Positions 8,583 through 17,053 of a stretch of DNA of 64,000 nt are shown piece after piece. Numbering within the stretch: the stretch's first letter is position 1; the number at the start of each line of letters is the position of its first letter. Under the pieces are notes generated by a model, which saw nothing but the letters and a program-made list of their open reading frames with translations, did no database searches and was not told the origin of the DNA. The stretch is from Pararhodonellum marinum (lineage in GTDB: Bacteria > Bacteroidota > Bacteroidia > Cytophagales > Cyclobacteriaceae): positions 124,001 through 188,000 of the forward strand of contig NZ_JACEFJ010000001.1 in the NCBI RefSeq assembly GCF_015354735.1, written 5' to 3'. A program made the position numbers and the translations under genes.

Positions 8583-9713
8583 TTAAGGTTTGGTATGAAT
8601 CAACAAAGGCAAAACTTCTTCTAGAGGCAAAGCATTAATTTCATGCCCGGATCTTCCTTTCATGTCTGTGGCTGCGAAAAGCGAATTGACAATGGCTTCC
8701 TCCGTGGCTTCAATGGCAGCAAGGAACAAGGCACTCATGTCCTCATTTCTCAGGTTTTTTTGATCCAGCAATTCCAGCGGTTTAGCTCGATGTGATATTC
8801 TCAAGTCTTTGTGGGTGCTAAAAGCAATGACATAATCCCCTGAACCATTTGAGGCGATTCCTCCCGTTTTTCCCAAACCAAGAAAAGCCCTTTGGGCCAA
8901 TCTTTTTAGGTTTCTGGCATCTATAGGGGCATCGGTGGCAACCACGATCATACAAGAACCGTCTGCGGATTCCAGTTGTCCTTTGAAGGCATATTGCCCA
9001 AGCGCTTCTCCTACTTTGACGCCGTTGATCTGAAGCACACCTCCAAAATTGCTTTGCACCAAAACGCCCACAGTAAATCCTCCCAACTCATCCGGAAGTT
9101 TTCTTGAGGAGGTGCCGATTCCGCCTTTGAACCCAAAACAAACCGTGCCGGTACCTGCACCTACGTTACCTTCCTCAAGGGGGCCGGGAGCAGCATTTTG
9201 GATGGCTTGTTGGACGTCTGAGGCGTTTACATGCCGGCCTTGAATGTCATTGAGGTATCCGTCATTGGTTTCGCCCACTACCGCATTAACAGATAAGATA
9301 TCCCGATTCTCCTGAAATCCCAATGTATAATTGATAACTCCCTCAATGCCCTGCGCCACACTAAGGGTGTTGGTTAAGATGATAGGGCTTTCCAGATTCC
9401 CCAATTCATTTACCTGCGTACTGCCCACAAGCTTTCCAAAACCATTTCCAACATAAATGGCTGCAGGTACTTTCTGTTGAAAGATATTGTTTTCGTGGGG
9501 AAGAATGGCCGTAACGCCGGTTCGAATTTCACTGCCTTCAATTTTTGTCAGATGGCCCACTTGGACTCCTTGCACGTCTGTGATGGAATTTAAGGTACCA
9601 GTGGAAAGTACACCTATGGTAACCCCCATTTCCCTTGGTCGTTGTTGGGCATTGGCCTCATGTAGTAGGTGACTCATCATGCAGAATAGAAACAGGTATC
9701 TTTGAAGTGTCAT
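8583..9713 (-). CDS. P1-family (DmpA/BapA-like) aminopeptidase, exported
   Basis: An N-terminal-nucleophile hydrolase of MEROPS family P1. These are made as a precursor that cleaves itself between Gly and Ser to free the catalytic N-terminal Ser of the beta chain, then act on N-terminal residues of small peptides (D- and beta-amino acids in known members). The expected self-cleavage point is G252/S253 in DGSCMIVVATDAPI. Conserved VQSNFGG (N222) and GGIGTSSR (198-204) precede it. A signal peptide (residues 1-22, ending ANA) predicts a periplasmic enzyme. Its ATG lies 3 bp after the aldehyde dehydrogenase stop, so they form an operon. Confidence 0.88.
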   Translation of the reverse strand: MTLQRYLFLFCMMSHLLHEANAQQRPREMGVTIGVLSTGTLNSITDVQGVQVGHLTKIEGSEIRTGVTAILPHENNIFQQKVPAAIYVGNGFGKLVGSTQVNELGNLESPIILTNTLSVAQGIEGVINYTLGFQENRDILSVNAVVGETNDGYLNDIQGRHVNASDVQQAIQNAAPGPLEEGNVGAGTGTVCFGFKGGIGTSSRKLPDELGGFTVGVLVQSNFGGVLQINGVKVGEALGQYAFKGQLESADGSCMIVVATDAPIDARNLKRLAQRAFLGLGKTGGIASNGSGDYVIAFSTHKDLRISHRAKPLELLDQKNLRNEDMSALFLAAIEATEEAIVNSLFAATDMKGRSGHEINALPLEEVLPLLIHTKP

Positions 9714-9716
9714 CGT

Positions 9717-11147
9717 TCAAAACCATTTGATCAAGGCCTGAGTCAATTTTTTACCCTTGAATCCGTAAGGAGGGTAGAGTGACTTGAAGGAGGTAAAACC
9801 TACCCTCTGTTTGAAAACGCCCTTTTCGTTGGAAAATGCCCTGAAACCATAAAAGCCATGAGATTTACCAAATCCACTGTGATTTACCCCTCCAAAGGGA
9901 AGCTCATTCTGGAAGAAATGGACTGCACAATCATTGATGCATACCCCTCCGGAAGAGGTATTGGTAAGGATGTGGTCTATGACAAACTGGGATTCTGAAA
10001 AGAGGTACAAAGCAAGCGGTTTTGGTCTGGAATTAATGATTGGGACGATTTCCTCTAGGTTTTGGTAGGTTTGGATGGGTAAAATAGGTCCGAAGATCTC
10101 CTCCTTCATCACCTCCATATCTTCCGTCACTTGGGTGAGCAAAGTGGGCTCCATGTAATTTTCAGCCTCGATTACCTGTCCACCAAAAACGACTTTTGCT
10201 CCTTTGAGGGTTGCATCAGCCAACAAGTCCTGCAATCTTCCCAGGTGTTTTTCATTGACCACACGGGCATAATCTTTACTGGCCTCAATACCCTTTTTGC
10301 TTCCGTACATTTTTTGAATGGTCGTTCCCATCACCTTCACAAACTCTTCCAGCATGAATTCAGGAATAAGCACATAATCAGGAGCGATACAGGTTTGACC
10401 ACAATTGGTGAACTTTCCGGCACAAATCTTTTCTGCGGCGTCTTTGATGTCACATCCATGGTCCAAAATCACCGGGGTTTTGCCACCCAGTTCCAACGTG
10501 ACTGAACTCAGGTGCTCCGATGCGGCTTTCATCACTATTTTACCGACCGTAGGGCTACCTGTAAAAAATATGTGGTCAAAAGGTTTCTTTAGCAACAACT
10601 GGGCGGCCTCTACGCCACCTTCCACCACTGCCACCAATTCTTTGTCATAAATTTCTTCCATGATTCTCCTTAACAGGGCAGAGGTGTGTGGGGTCAATTC
10701 AGAGGGTTTTAGTATGACGGTACAGCCTGCGGCAAGGGCTGAAACCAAGGGACAAAGCGCCAGATTAAATGGATAATTCCACGGGGCGATGATCAAACTC
10801 ACCCCTTTGGGTTCGTGGTAGATATAGGATTTGCTTCCAGTCATGGTCAGCGGGGTTTTGACCTTTTGGCGTTTCATCCAACCTTCAAGGTGCTTGATGG
10901 CGTGGTTGATTTCCCCTAGGACCATGTATATTTCAGTTAATTCTACTTCTGGACCAGGTTTCCTGAAATCAGCGTACATCGCTTTTGCAATGTCCTCTTT
11001 ATGCGAAAGAATCCAGTCCTTTAATTTCTGCAAAGGCCTGATCCGATCTTCATGCGAACTATTTCTTCTTTCTAGGGCATATGTTTTCTGTAAGTTAAAA
11101 GTTTCATCTACTTCTAAGCGCAAAGAGGTCATTTCCATTTCAACCAT
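9717..11147 (-). CDS. Aldehyde dehydrogenase, class-3 type
   Basis: Oxidises aldehydes to carboxylates with NAD(P)+. At 476 residues without a targeting peptide it matches the ALDH3/YwdH group. Motifs: PWNYP with N124, FTGSPTVG (195-202), catalytic base E219 in LELGGK, and nucleophile C253 in NCGQTC. Two further in-frame ATGs (codons 4 and 6) could serve as start; all give the same catalytic domain. It is the first gene of the ALDH-P1 peptidase unit (3-bp gap). The link between the two activities is not obvious. Confidence 0.92.
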   Translation of the reverse strand: MVEMEMTSLRLEVDETFNLQKTYALERRNSSHEDRIRPLQKLKDWILSHKEDIAKAMYADFRKPGPEVELTEIYMVLGEINHAIKHLEGWMKRQKVKTPLTMTGSKSYIYHEPKGVSLIIAPWNYPFNLALCPLVSALAAGCTVILKPSELTPHTSALLRRIMEEIYDKELVAVVEGGVEAAQLLLKKPFDHIFFTGSPTVGKIVMKAASEHLSSVTLELGGKTPVILDHGCDIKDAAEKICAGKFTNCGQTCIAPDYVLIPEFMLEEFVKVMGTTIQKMYGSKKGIEASKDYARVVNEKHLGRLQDLLADATLKGAKVVFGGQVIEAENYMEPTLLTQVTEDMEVMKEEIFGPILPIQTYQNLEEIVPIINSRPKPLALYLFSESQFVIDHILTNTSSGGVCINDCAVHFFQNELPFGGVNHSGFGKSHGFYGFRAFSNEKGVFKQRVGFTSFKSLYPPYGFKGKKLTQALIKWF

Positions 11148-11317
11148 GTTTTCTGAGTTTTAGGCAATTTACAACTTCCAAAATGTGAGCCAAACAGAAT
11201 TTAAAATTCGGTAAGTTTTATCCATTTCTGACTATTTTTCAACAAAAATTAGATTAATCTAAAACTTATTCGATATTTTGACGTTTTATTTCTATAAACC
11301 AATTAAATTAATACAAT

Positions 11318-11443
11318 ATGCAGTGGAGTTTGGAAAGGATTGTTCCCCATGAACTGCTTGGAGACAATCAAAGGTTGAACCTGATCAAAAGGTACATCCA
11401 AAAAATTAAACAAGAGAGAAAATCTAAAAAAAGGAGAGGTTGA
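11318..11443 (+). CDS. Very small basic protein (41 aa) whose stop codon sits inside a terminator
   Basis: A 41-codon frame read directly from the sequence: ATG at 11318, TGA at 11441-11443. The product starts MQWSLERIVPHELLGDNQRL and ends in a strongly basic tail (KQERKSKKRRG). The final codons form the left arm of a strong intrinsic terminator, so translation and termination are physically tied. I recognise no family. Support comes from the ATG after an AT-rich leader, the balanced amphipathic composition, and a dedicated terminator. It stands alone between divergent neighbours. Confidence 0.5.
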   Translation: MQWSLERIVPHELLGDNQRLNLIKRYIQKIKQERKSKKRRG

Positions 11444-11457
11444 AAAACCTCTTTTTT
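11435..11457 (+). terminator. Intrinsic terminator overlapping a stop codon
   Basis: AGAGGTT (11435-11441), a GAAA tetraloop (11442-11445), and AACCTCT (11446-11452) form a perfect 7-bp stem followed by six T. The GNRA-type loop and T-run make a strong rho-independent terminator. Its left arm includes the last two sense codons and part of the TGA of the 41-codon gene. Confidence 0.85.
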
Positions 11458-12116
11458 GTTTAAGTAAGCGCGTAGATTTTATGTATTAATGTAATCTTTG
11501 ATCTATTGTTTAACACAATAGATAAATTTTTTAAGTCCGGTAAAAATTTTTTTAAATAAAACATAAAAAAATTTAGGAATTATTTTTAGTTGATGAATAG
11601 ATCGATTCTTATTTGAGCAACAAAAAAATATTTCCGAAATGCAATATATTGTATGTTTCCTAACATAAATTGGCAAGGTGACCATTCTTTGAAATATTGT
11701 ATTGTAATTTAGATGGTTTAAACCTGATAAAAAAATTCTATTTTTGGATTCAAGTATTAAAAAAGTTTTTCATTTTTAATATTTATAACTATTTTACACG
11801 TGTCAGAGCCTAACTTTTGGAATACCAAAGCCGGAGATTTGGGTCATGTCGCGCCTAGTAATTTAAAAAATGACAGAAAATCAAGATGTTCTGAAGGAAA
11901 GATCAGGGCATTTGTACATTCAGAAATTTCTAAATTCACATAGCCAAACATGTTACCCCCGGAGCAAGTATTTATAGCTGAATTCTACCCATATCAACCA
12001 GATATTTCCGTTTATATCCATTCAACTTCCTTTGAAGAAAGGCTGACTAGTCTTTGTTTGAAAGAAGAAATATTGCAACGAATTTTATAAGAATGAAAAC
12101 CAAATTTGGTCCCAAC
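11458..12116. other. AT-rich intergenic region, probable long leader of the OmpA-like gene
   Basis: There is no convincing gene in these 659 bp. The first part (11460-11790) is very AT-rich. From about 11800 the composition becomes mixed, as if transcribed or once coding. Two short frames exist: a GTG-started 46-codon frame (11800-11940) and an ATG-started 46-codon frame (11950-12090) that ends shortly before the OmpA-like start. They do not look alike and I recognise neither. A 10-bp palindrome AGATTAATCT lies just outside, at about 11251. Confidence 0.5.
11950..12090 (+). CDS. Doubtful small ORF (46 aa) upstream of the OmpA-like gene
   Basis: ATG at 11950, TAA at 12088-12090. The product begins MLPPEQVFIAEFYPYQPD and ends KEEILQRIL, a composition that could belong to a real peptide. 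It ends 26 bp before the chosen OmpA-like start and could act as an upstream ORF or be a gene remnant. No homology is recognised, so it is listed with low confidence. Confidence 0.2.
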   Translation: MLPPEQVFIAEFYPYQPDISVYIHSTSFEERLTSLCLKEEILQRIL

Positions 12117-14834
12117 ATGAAAAAGATTTTTACAGTTTTAGCTGCTTTTATTTTCATATCCCTCTTCAGTTCTCCATTATTGGCCCAGAATGCCATGCTG
12201 CGGTATGCGGACAAGCAATATGGGATGAACAATTTTAAGGAGTCTTCAGAGATTTATGTGGAGGCCTTTGAAAAAAGAGCAAGGTATGCCACTGCCAAAA
12301 AAGCTGCCGAAGCCTTTCAGATGCTTAAGGATTACGAAAAAGCACATGAATGGTGGAAAAAGACAGTAGAATTTGAAGAATCCACCAATGAAGATTATGC
12401 CAATTACCTCAATGCCGTCAAACAAATGGGGAATTTGGAGGAACTGAGGGAGGCAGTAAGTCCTGGGAAAAGCCAGTTGGACGGGTCATTGTTGTCTGCC
12501 TTTGACGTAAACCGGCTTCAAAATTGGTATGATAATCCCAAAAATGTAGAACTTATTCCATTGGATACCATCAATTCAGCTTTTTCAGATTTCGGGTTGG
12601 CCATGGACAATGATAAGCAAAAGTATTTTACCTCTGATCGCGGGGATGCAGCGGGAAGTACAAAGCCTTGGATCCGAATAGACGGAAACAATAAATTCAG
12701 TAAAAACAAATACGATTGGACAGGAAGGGACTACCTCATCACCTATAAGCAAGGTGAGGAAGGGGAAATCAGTGAAGTAAAATCACCCATACCTGACACC
12801 TTTAATTTTTCTGACTTCTACTTTATGAAGGAGAGGCCTATTGTCTTTTATTCTGTGACAAGGGACGTTCAGCGGGTAGATGGGAAAAGGTTGAAAAGCA
12901 AAAACAGGGTCAATCCTGAGATGGACTATGGTCAGTCTCAGATCGGATATTACGATTTTAACCCAGAGATCTATTACAGCACGGTGAATGAAGCAGGGGA
13001 ACTTGTTGACTACAATCCTTTTCCTCTTAACAAAATTGTTGAATATGGCCTGATCAATCCTTACGTGGATGAGGCCAACGGTAGACTTTATTTTGCTTCC
13101 GATATGCCAGGCGGCTATGGTGGCTATGACTTGTACTATGTCACTTTTGATGAGGAAATGACTTTCAGCGAGCCAGTCAATCTTGGACCTAGCATCAATA
13201 CGTTGGGAGATGAAAGAGACCCGTTCCCCTATGAGGGTAAATTCTATTTCAGTTCCACCGGGCACCCCGGATTAGGAGGTTATGACATTTTCGTTGCAGA
13301 TGAGTCGAGTGGTGCTTACAGCAATGTAACCAACATGGGCATGCCCATCAATTCTCCTCAGGATGATTTTGCTTTCAAATGGGCAAGGGATGGAAAAAGA
13401 TACCTTTCTTCTGACAGATTTGAGGGGAAAGGACTGGACGATATCTATAGCGTGGAAGACCTTTACAAGAAGTTTATTGCCCGGATTATCGATTGTGATG
13501 GAAATATCATTAGCGAGGACTTCCTGACCACCTTGAGAGAAAGAGACCAAACCGAGGAGATTGAGACCTTAAGGGGGGAAAATGGTGAGATTATGGCGGA
13601 CATCGCCCCTGAAACTGATTTTTATCTAGAGGTGAAGCGAAAGGGATATTTTACCATCAAAGACAATGATCTGACCAGCATAGCCCTGGAGGGAGATACC
13701 TTGAGAAAAGATTACACGCTGGCTCGGATTCCTTACAAGTTGCCGGTTTTTGTAGACCTTATTTATTATGATCTGGATAAGTCCTTTATCAGAAATGACG
13801 CCAAGCCGACCTTAAACAACCTTGCTAATTTGATGAACAACTATTCGTTTTTGGACCTTATGGTCAAATCGCATACGGATAGTAGGGCTTCCAATGCCTA
13901 TAACGTTGCTTTGAGTAATAGAAGGGCAGATGCAGTTTCTGATTACCTTAGCGAGATGGGTATTGATAAAGGAAGGGTTTCTGCCGAGTGGTTTGGAGAA
14001 GAAAAACTGGTCAATGATTGTGGGGATGGTGTACCCTGTCCCGAGGATGATCATCAGCTCAATAGGAGAAGTGAATTGGTCTTACAGGCATTTCCGGATC
14101 CCAATGTGGACTACGAAATACCCGAGCAGTTGATGGGAATAGATCTGTGTGACGAAATGGCCATCGTGGAGGCGCTTCAGGATGACTTGGGTATTCCCAC
14201 CATCTATTTTGATTTCGACAAATCATTCATACGTTTTGTTCACAAAAAAGAACTTGAAAGGGTAGTGCTCTTGCTTACAGAATTGGAAGGCATGCACTTG
14301 GATATAGAAGGCCATACGGATATCCGGGGCTCTGAGGCTTACAATGAAGGTTTATCAGAGCGCAGGGCCAAAGTCGTCCGTGATTACCTCATCAAGAGAG
14401 GGATAGATGAAAATAGGCTTAACTACAGGTGGTATGGAAAAACCCGACCCATTCATGATTGTGTTGAAGAGCCTTGTACCAGAGAAATGCATCAGTTGAA
14501 CAGAAGAACTGAGCTAAGGCTGATCAACAAATCCCCAAGAACCACAAGCGAGAATAACTTGGGTCCTGTTAAAAAATCAGAAGATGATTCAGTTGAATCC
14601 GACCAGGAAGGGAACTTTTACATCGTAGGTGGCATGTTTAAAAAACAATTGAATGCAGAGCGCTTTGTAAGGATGAATGAGGGCAGGCAATTCCCCAATC
14701 TGGGTTTTGTTTATGTAGAAGGAAAGAAAACCTTCTACAGCTATGTAGACAGGCTTCAGGACAGCGAAAGCGCAGAAGCCAGTTTAGTGGAAATGAAAAG
14801 AGTAAACAGAGATTTTTGGTTGCTTAAACTGTAA
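12117..14834 (+). CDS. PorE-like envelope protein: TPR, PD40 propeller, two OmpA domains, SPOR-like end
   Basis: I chose ATG 12117 because it gives a classical signal peptide (MKKIFTVLAAFIFISLFSSP, ending LLAQ); ATGs at 12054 and 12093 would only add polar residues in front. The 905-residue product has a TPR-like helical N-terminus (about 25-120) and WD40/PD40 repeats with YFASD, YFSST and YLSSD strands (about 310-450). Next come a carboxypeptidase-regulatory-like segment (about 455-540) and two consecutive OmpA peptidoglycan-binding domains (about 545-660 and 693-805, each with YYDLDKSF or YFDFDKSF and NRRxEL). A SPOR-like module closes it (about 831-905, FYIVGGMFKKQLNAERF). Single-OmpA relatives such as PorE anchor the type IX secretion/gliding machine to peptidoglycan. 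GldH elsewhere in the window supports gliding, but that role here is inferred. Confidence 0.88.
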   Translation: MKKIFTVLAAFIFISLFSSPLLAQNAMLRYADKQYGMNNFKESSEIYVEAFEKRARYATAKKAAEAFQMLKDYEKAHEWWKKTVEFEESTNEDYANYLNAVKQMGNLEELREAVSPGKSQLDGSLLSAFDVNRLQNWYDNPKNVELIPLDTINSAFSDFGLAMDNDKQKYFTSDRGDAAGSTKPWIRIDGNNKFSKNKYDWTGRDYLITYKQGEEGEISEVKSPIPDTFNFSDFYFMKERPIVFYSVTRDVQRVDGKRLKSKNRVNPEMDYGQSQIGYYDFNPEIYYSTVNEAGELVDYNPFPLNKIVEYGLINPYVDEANGRLYFASDMPGGYGGYDLYYVTFDEEMTFSEPVNLGPSINTLGDERDPFPYEGKFYFSSTGHPGLGGYDIFVADESSGAYSNVTNMGMPINSPQDDFAFKWARDGKRYLSSDRFEGKGLDDIYSVEDLYKKFIARIIDCDGNIISEDFLTTLRERDQTEEIETLRGENGEIMADIAPETDFYLEVKRKGYFTIKDNDLTSIALEGDTLRKDYTLARIPYKLPVFVDLIYYDLDKSFIRNDAKPTLNNLANLMNNYSFLDLMVKSHTDSRASNAYNVALSNRRADAVSDYLSEMGIDKGRVSAEWFGEEKLVNDCGDGVPCPEDDHQLNRRSELVLQAFPDPNVDYEIPEQLMGIDLCDEMAIVEALQDDLGIPTIYFDFDKSFIRFVHKKELERVVLLLTELEGMHLDIEGHTDIRGSEAYNEGLSERRAKVVRDYLIKRGIDENRLNYRWYGKTRPIHDCVEEPCTREMHQLNRRTELRLINKSPRTTSENNLGPVKKSEDDSVESDQEGNFYIVGGMFKKQLNAERFVRMNEGRQFPNLGFVYVEGKKTFYSYVDRLQDSESAEASLVEMKRVNRDFWLLKL

Positions 14835-14871
14835 AACCTTACATCTGACATATCTTGATGTTATATCAAAA

Positions 14872-14907
14872 ACAAAACCCTTGGATTTCCCGAGGGTTTT
14901 GTTTTTT
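14872..14907 (+). terminator. Intrinsic terminator after the OmpA-like gene
   Basis: ACAAAACCCT (14872-14881) pairs with AGGGTTTTGT (14893-14902), extended inward by about three pairs, and is followed by a T-run. A-rich sequence in front means it may work in both directions. Confidence 0.88.
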
Positions 14908-15037
14908 CATCTAATCGCGTAGAATAATAACAGTACCATTTTCTCAATTATAGATTGAAATATATGAGAAAAGCCAGTCTTTTTGATCAGAAAACCCCTA
15001 ATTGAACAATGTAGCTATGTGGTCAAACAAACAAAAT

Positions 15038-15121
15038 CAATTGTTTATTTGCAAGATGTTTTCAATGCTCAGATTGGCTCCAAAATGTTTAACCACATAG
15101 GGCACATAGACCACAAAGTTT
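15038..15121. repeat. Dispersed intergenic repeat, copy 1
   Basis: An 84-bp block beginning CAATTGTTTATTTGCAAG and ending at the CCACATAGG, GCACATAGA, CCACAAAGT triplet of related 9-mers. It matches the block at 15218 with about 80% identity. The rest of 14908-15474 is AT-rich with no gene. Confidence 0.8.
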
Positions 15122-15217
15122 TAAAAAATTGAAGATTCCAATTCACGCTGAATTTGGAAAAATATGCTTTTGGCACAATACATTCACTTATTTTATGATT
15201 GATCGAACTGAGTAAAA

Positions 15218-15301
15218 CAATTGTTTCTTTGAAAGGTATTTTCAATGCTCTTGGTAGCTCCAAAATGTTTTACTACATAGGGCACATTGACCACATAGTT
15301 T
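15218..15301. repeat. Dispersed intergenic repeat, copy 2
   Basis: The second copy of the 84-bp block, exactly 180 bp after the first. The shared core is TTCAATGCTC, then GCTCCAAAATGTTT, then three 9-mers (CTACATAGG, GCACATTGA, CCACATAGT). The similar reading of both copies in one frame (IGHIDH) comes from the repeat itself and is not taken as coding. Confidence 0.8.
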
Positions 15302-15474
15302 TGAAGGTTGAAATAATTAAATTCCCCCAAAATAGAGAACAAAATCCATGTGGCAGAGCTTCTCCTTTTTTATTGGTCTTTATTAGGAAAACCCGTTTGT
15401 CACCTATTGTACCTAATGTGGTTAAAAAATAACCGGGGTAATAATTTGGGAAAATACGATCAAATTGTGAAGGA

Positions 15475-16755
15475 TCAGTCTGCTTTGGTCAGGTAGGTTT
15501 CAGGTTCTTCCGTATAGTGGATACTGGCCAAAACCTGGATTTTTTCGTCCAATACACTTTGATAAGCCAATTTATTTTCCTGAAGAATGGGGTCAGACGG
15601 CGGGATTTTTTCTTTCAACCAGTCTACCTGTTTGCCGTTTTTCCAAAATCTGAAGCATAGGTGAGGGCCTGTGGCCAAACCGGTACTACCTACGTAGCCA
15701 ATCACCTGTCCTTGTTTGATCCGAGTGCCTTTTTTGACTCCGTTACCGATCTTTGACATGTGAAGATATTGCGTTGAGTAAGTTCCGTTGTGTTTGATTT
15801 TTACGTAGTTGCCATTTCCGCTGGTGTAGCCTGCGGCTTCTACATAGCCATCACCAACGGACCTTATTTCAGTCCCCGTAGGAGCAGCGTAATCAGTACC
15901 TAAATGAGCTTTGTATCTTTTCTGCACAGGGTGAAAACGATTCAAATTATACCTCGAACTGATTCTGGAATACTTCAGAGGGTCTCTTAAAAATGCTTTT
16001 TTGTGGCTATTTCCGTTCTGGTCAAAAAAGGCCATTTCCCCGTTTTGTTCAAAGGGGATGGCGTAACTTCCTTCGCCCATGTGTTCAAAATAAGCAGACT
16101 GAATTTCCTCTACCCCGACTATCTGATCATCCACCCACCTTTCGTTAAAAATCACTTTGAATCTGTCGCCTTTCTGCAGCCTTTGAAAATCAACGGTCCA
16201 GCCGTAGATGTCGGCAAACTGGTCAATCAAATCCGGTGTGATGCCCAATTCCACCATGTTGACATACAGCGAGCGGGTAATGGTACCGGCAATTTCTCTT
16301 TTCCTGATCTCTACAGGCTTTTCTTCCTTGTAGATTTCACCGTCATCCAATTTGAAAACCACATATTCCGCTGGATTGGGTTCATAGACCAAGTACTGGG
16401 CTTGAGAAGAGTCTTTGTTGGAGAAAACGGTGTACTTTTTATTGAAAGCTATTTTCCTGACATCAAATACTTCCTTGGATTTTTTGGCAATCTCATCAAT
16501 GATCTGGTAAGGGACATTAAAGGGCTGTAAAATGGTGGAAAGGGTTTGGTTCTTTCCGACAGTGCCCTCAATGATGTCAAAACCATCGGCGTTGATACCG
16601 AACAAAAAATTAGCCTGCAAAATCTCAGGCTCTTCCAATTCAAGGTGTAAAGTTTCATTTAATTTAGGGTCAGCTTGTTTGGCGGTGTAATTCATCCACC
16701 CAAATCCTGCACATACCAACACAAATGTACAAGCGGCAATCCAAGGTTTTTTCAT
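15475..16755 (-). CDS. M23 (LytM-like) metallopeptidase with Cys in the zinc site
   Basis: An envelope peptidoglycan endopeptidase or its inactive relative. A single N-terminal membrane helix (about residues 5-24) acts as signal or anchor. An OapA/LysM-like region with GTITRSLY lies in the middle, and a C-terminal M23 domain spans about 280-380. Zinc-site residues are H284 and D288 (HLGTD), the catalytic-type His H332 (YLHM), and H365. The usual third zinc ligand His of HxH is C367 (HLC). The Cys may still bind zinc, so loss of activity is not implied. At 426 residues it has the length of MepM/YebA-type proteins. The gene stands alone and converges on the repeat region. Confidence 0.88.
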   Translation of the reverse strand: MKKPWIAACTFVLVCAGFGWMNYTAKQADPKLNETLHLELEEPEILQANFLFGINADGFDIIEGTVGKNQTLSTILQPFNVPYQIIDEIAKKSKEVFDVRKIAFNKKYTVFSNKDSSQAQYLVYEPNPAEYVVFKLDDGEIYKEEKPVEIRKREIAGTITRSLYVNMVELGITPDLIDQFADIYGWTVDFQRLQKGDRFKVIFNERWVDDQIVGVEEIQSAYFEHMGEGSYAIPFEQNGEMAFFDQNGNSHKKAFLRDPLKYSRISSRYNLNRFHPVQKRYKAHLGTDYAAPTGTEIRSVGDGYVEAAGYTSGNGNYVKIKHNGTYSTQYLHMSKIGNGVKKGTRIKQGQVIGYVGSTGLATGPHLCFRFWKNGKQVDWLKEKIPPSDPILQENKLAYQSVLDEKIQVLASIHYTEEPETYLTKAD

Positions 16756-17018
16756 TTCAGGCTATTACGTGTTCTAATTTGTACAAAAGAAATATGATTT
16801 TTCATTAATATCCAAGAAACTGTCACTTTTTCTTTTCATTTTACCCTTATAAGTGCAAATCTACTTTCAAAACGACTGATGAATTGTACTATTGTAAGAG
16901 ATGTCAGCTTTATTGAAAATTTTATAAAGATATTTAGGTATTGTGTTTTTTTTAAAAAACTCGGATGAATATTGAATTTATTATACTTTTCAAACTAGCA
17001 ATCTGGAGCATGAATCAT

Positions 17019-17026
17019 TATCTTTG
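17019..17026 (+). promoter_or_regulatory. -7 element of the aspS promoter
   Basis: TATCTTTG matches the Bacteroidota -7 consensus TAnnTTTG exactly, 27 bp before the aspS ATG, predicting a leader of about 20 nt. I see no clear TTTG -33 element at the proper distance. The rest of the 16756-17053 gap is AT-rich without a gene. Confidence 0.55.
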
Positions 17027-17053
17027 CTGACTTTAATTAAAAACCCTTAAAAC

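Noticed and set aside
11503-11685. Minus-strand ORF of 60 codons
   Set aside because: It lies in extremely AT-rich sequence, with composition (Ile, Phe, Lys, Cys) expected by chance and no signal or motif.
15199-15432. Plus-strand ORF of 77 codons
   Set aside because: It runs through the second copy of the dispersed repeat; its protein-like phrase is produced by the repeat and appears in the other copy too.
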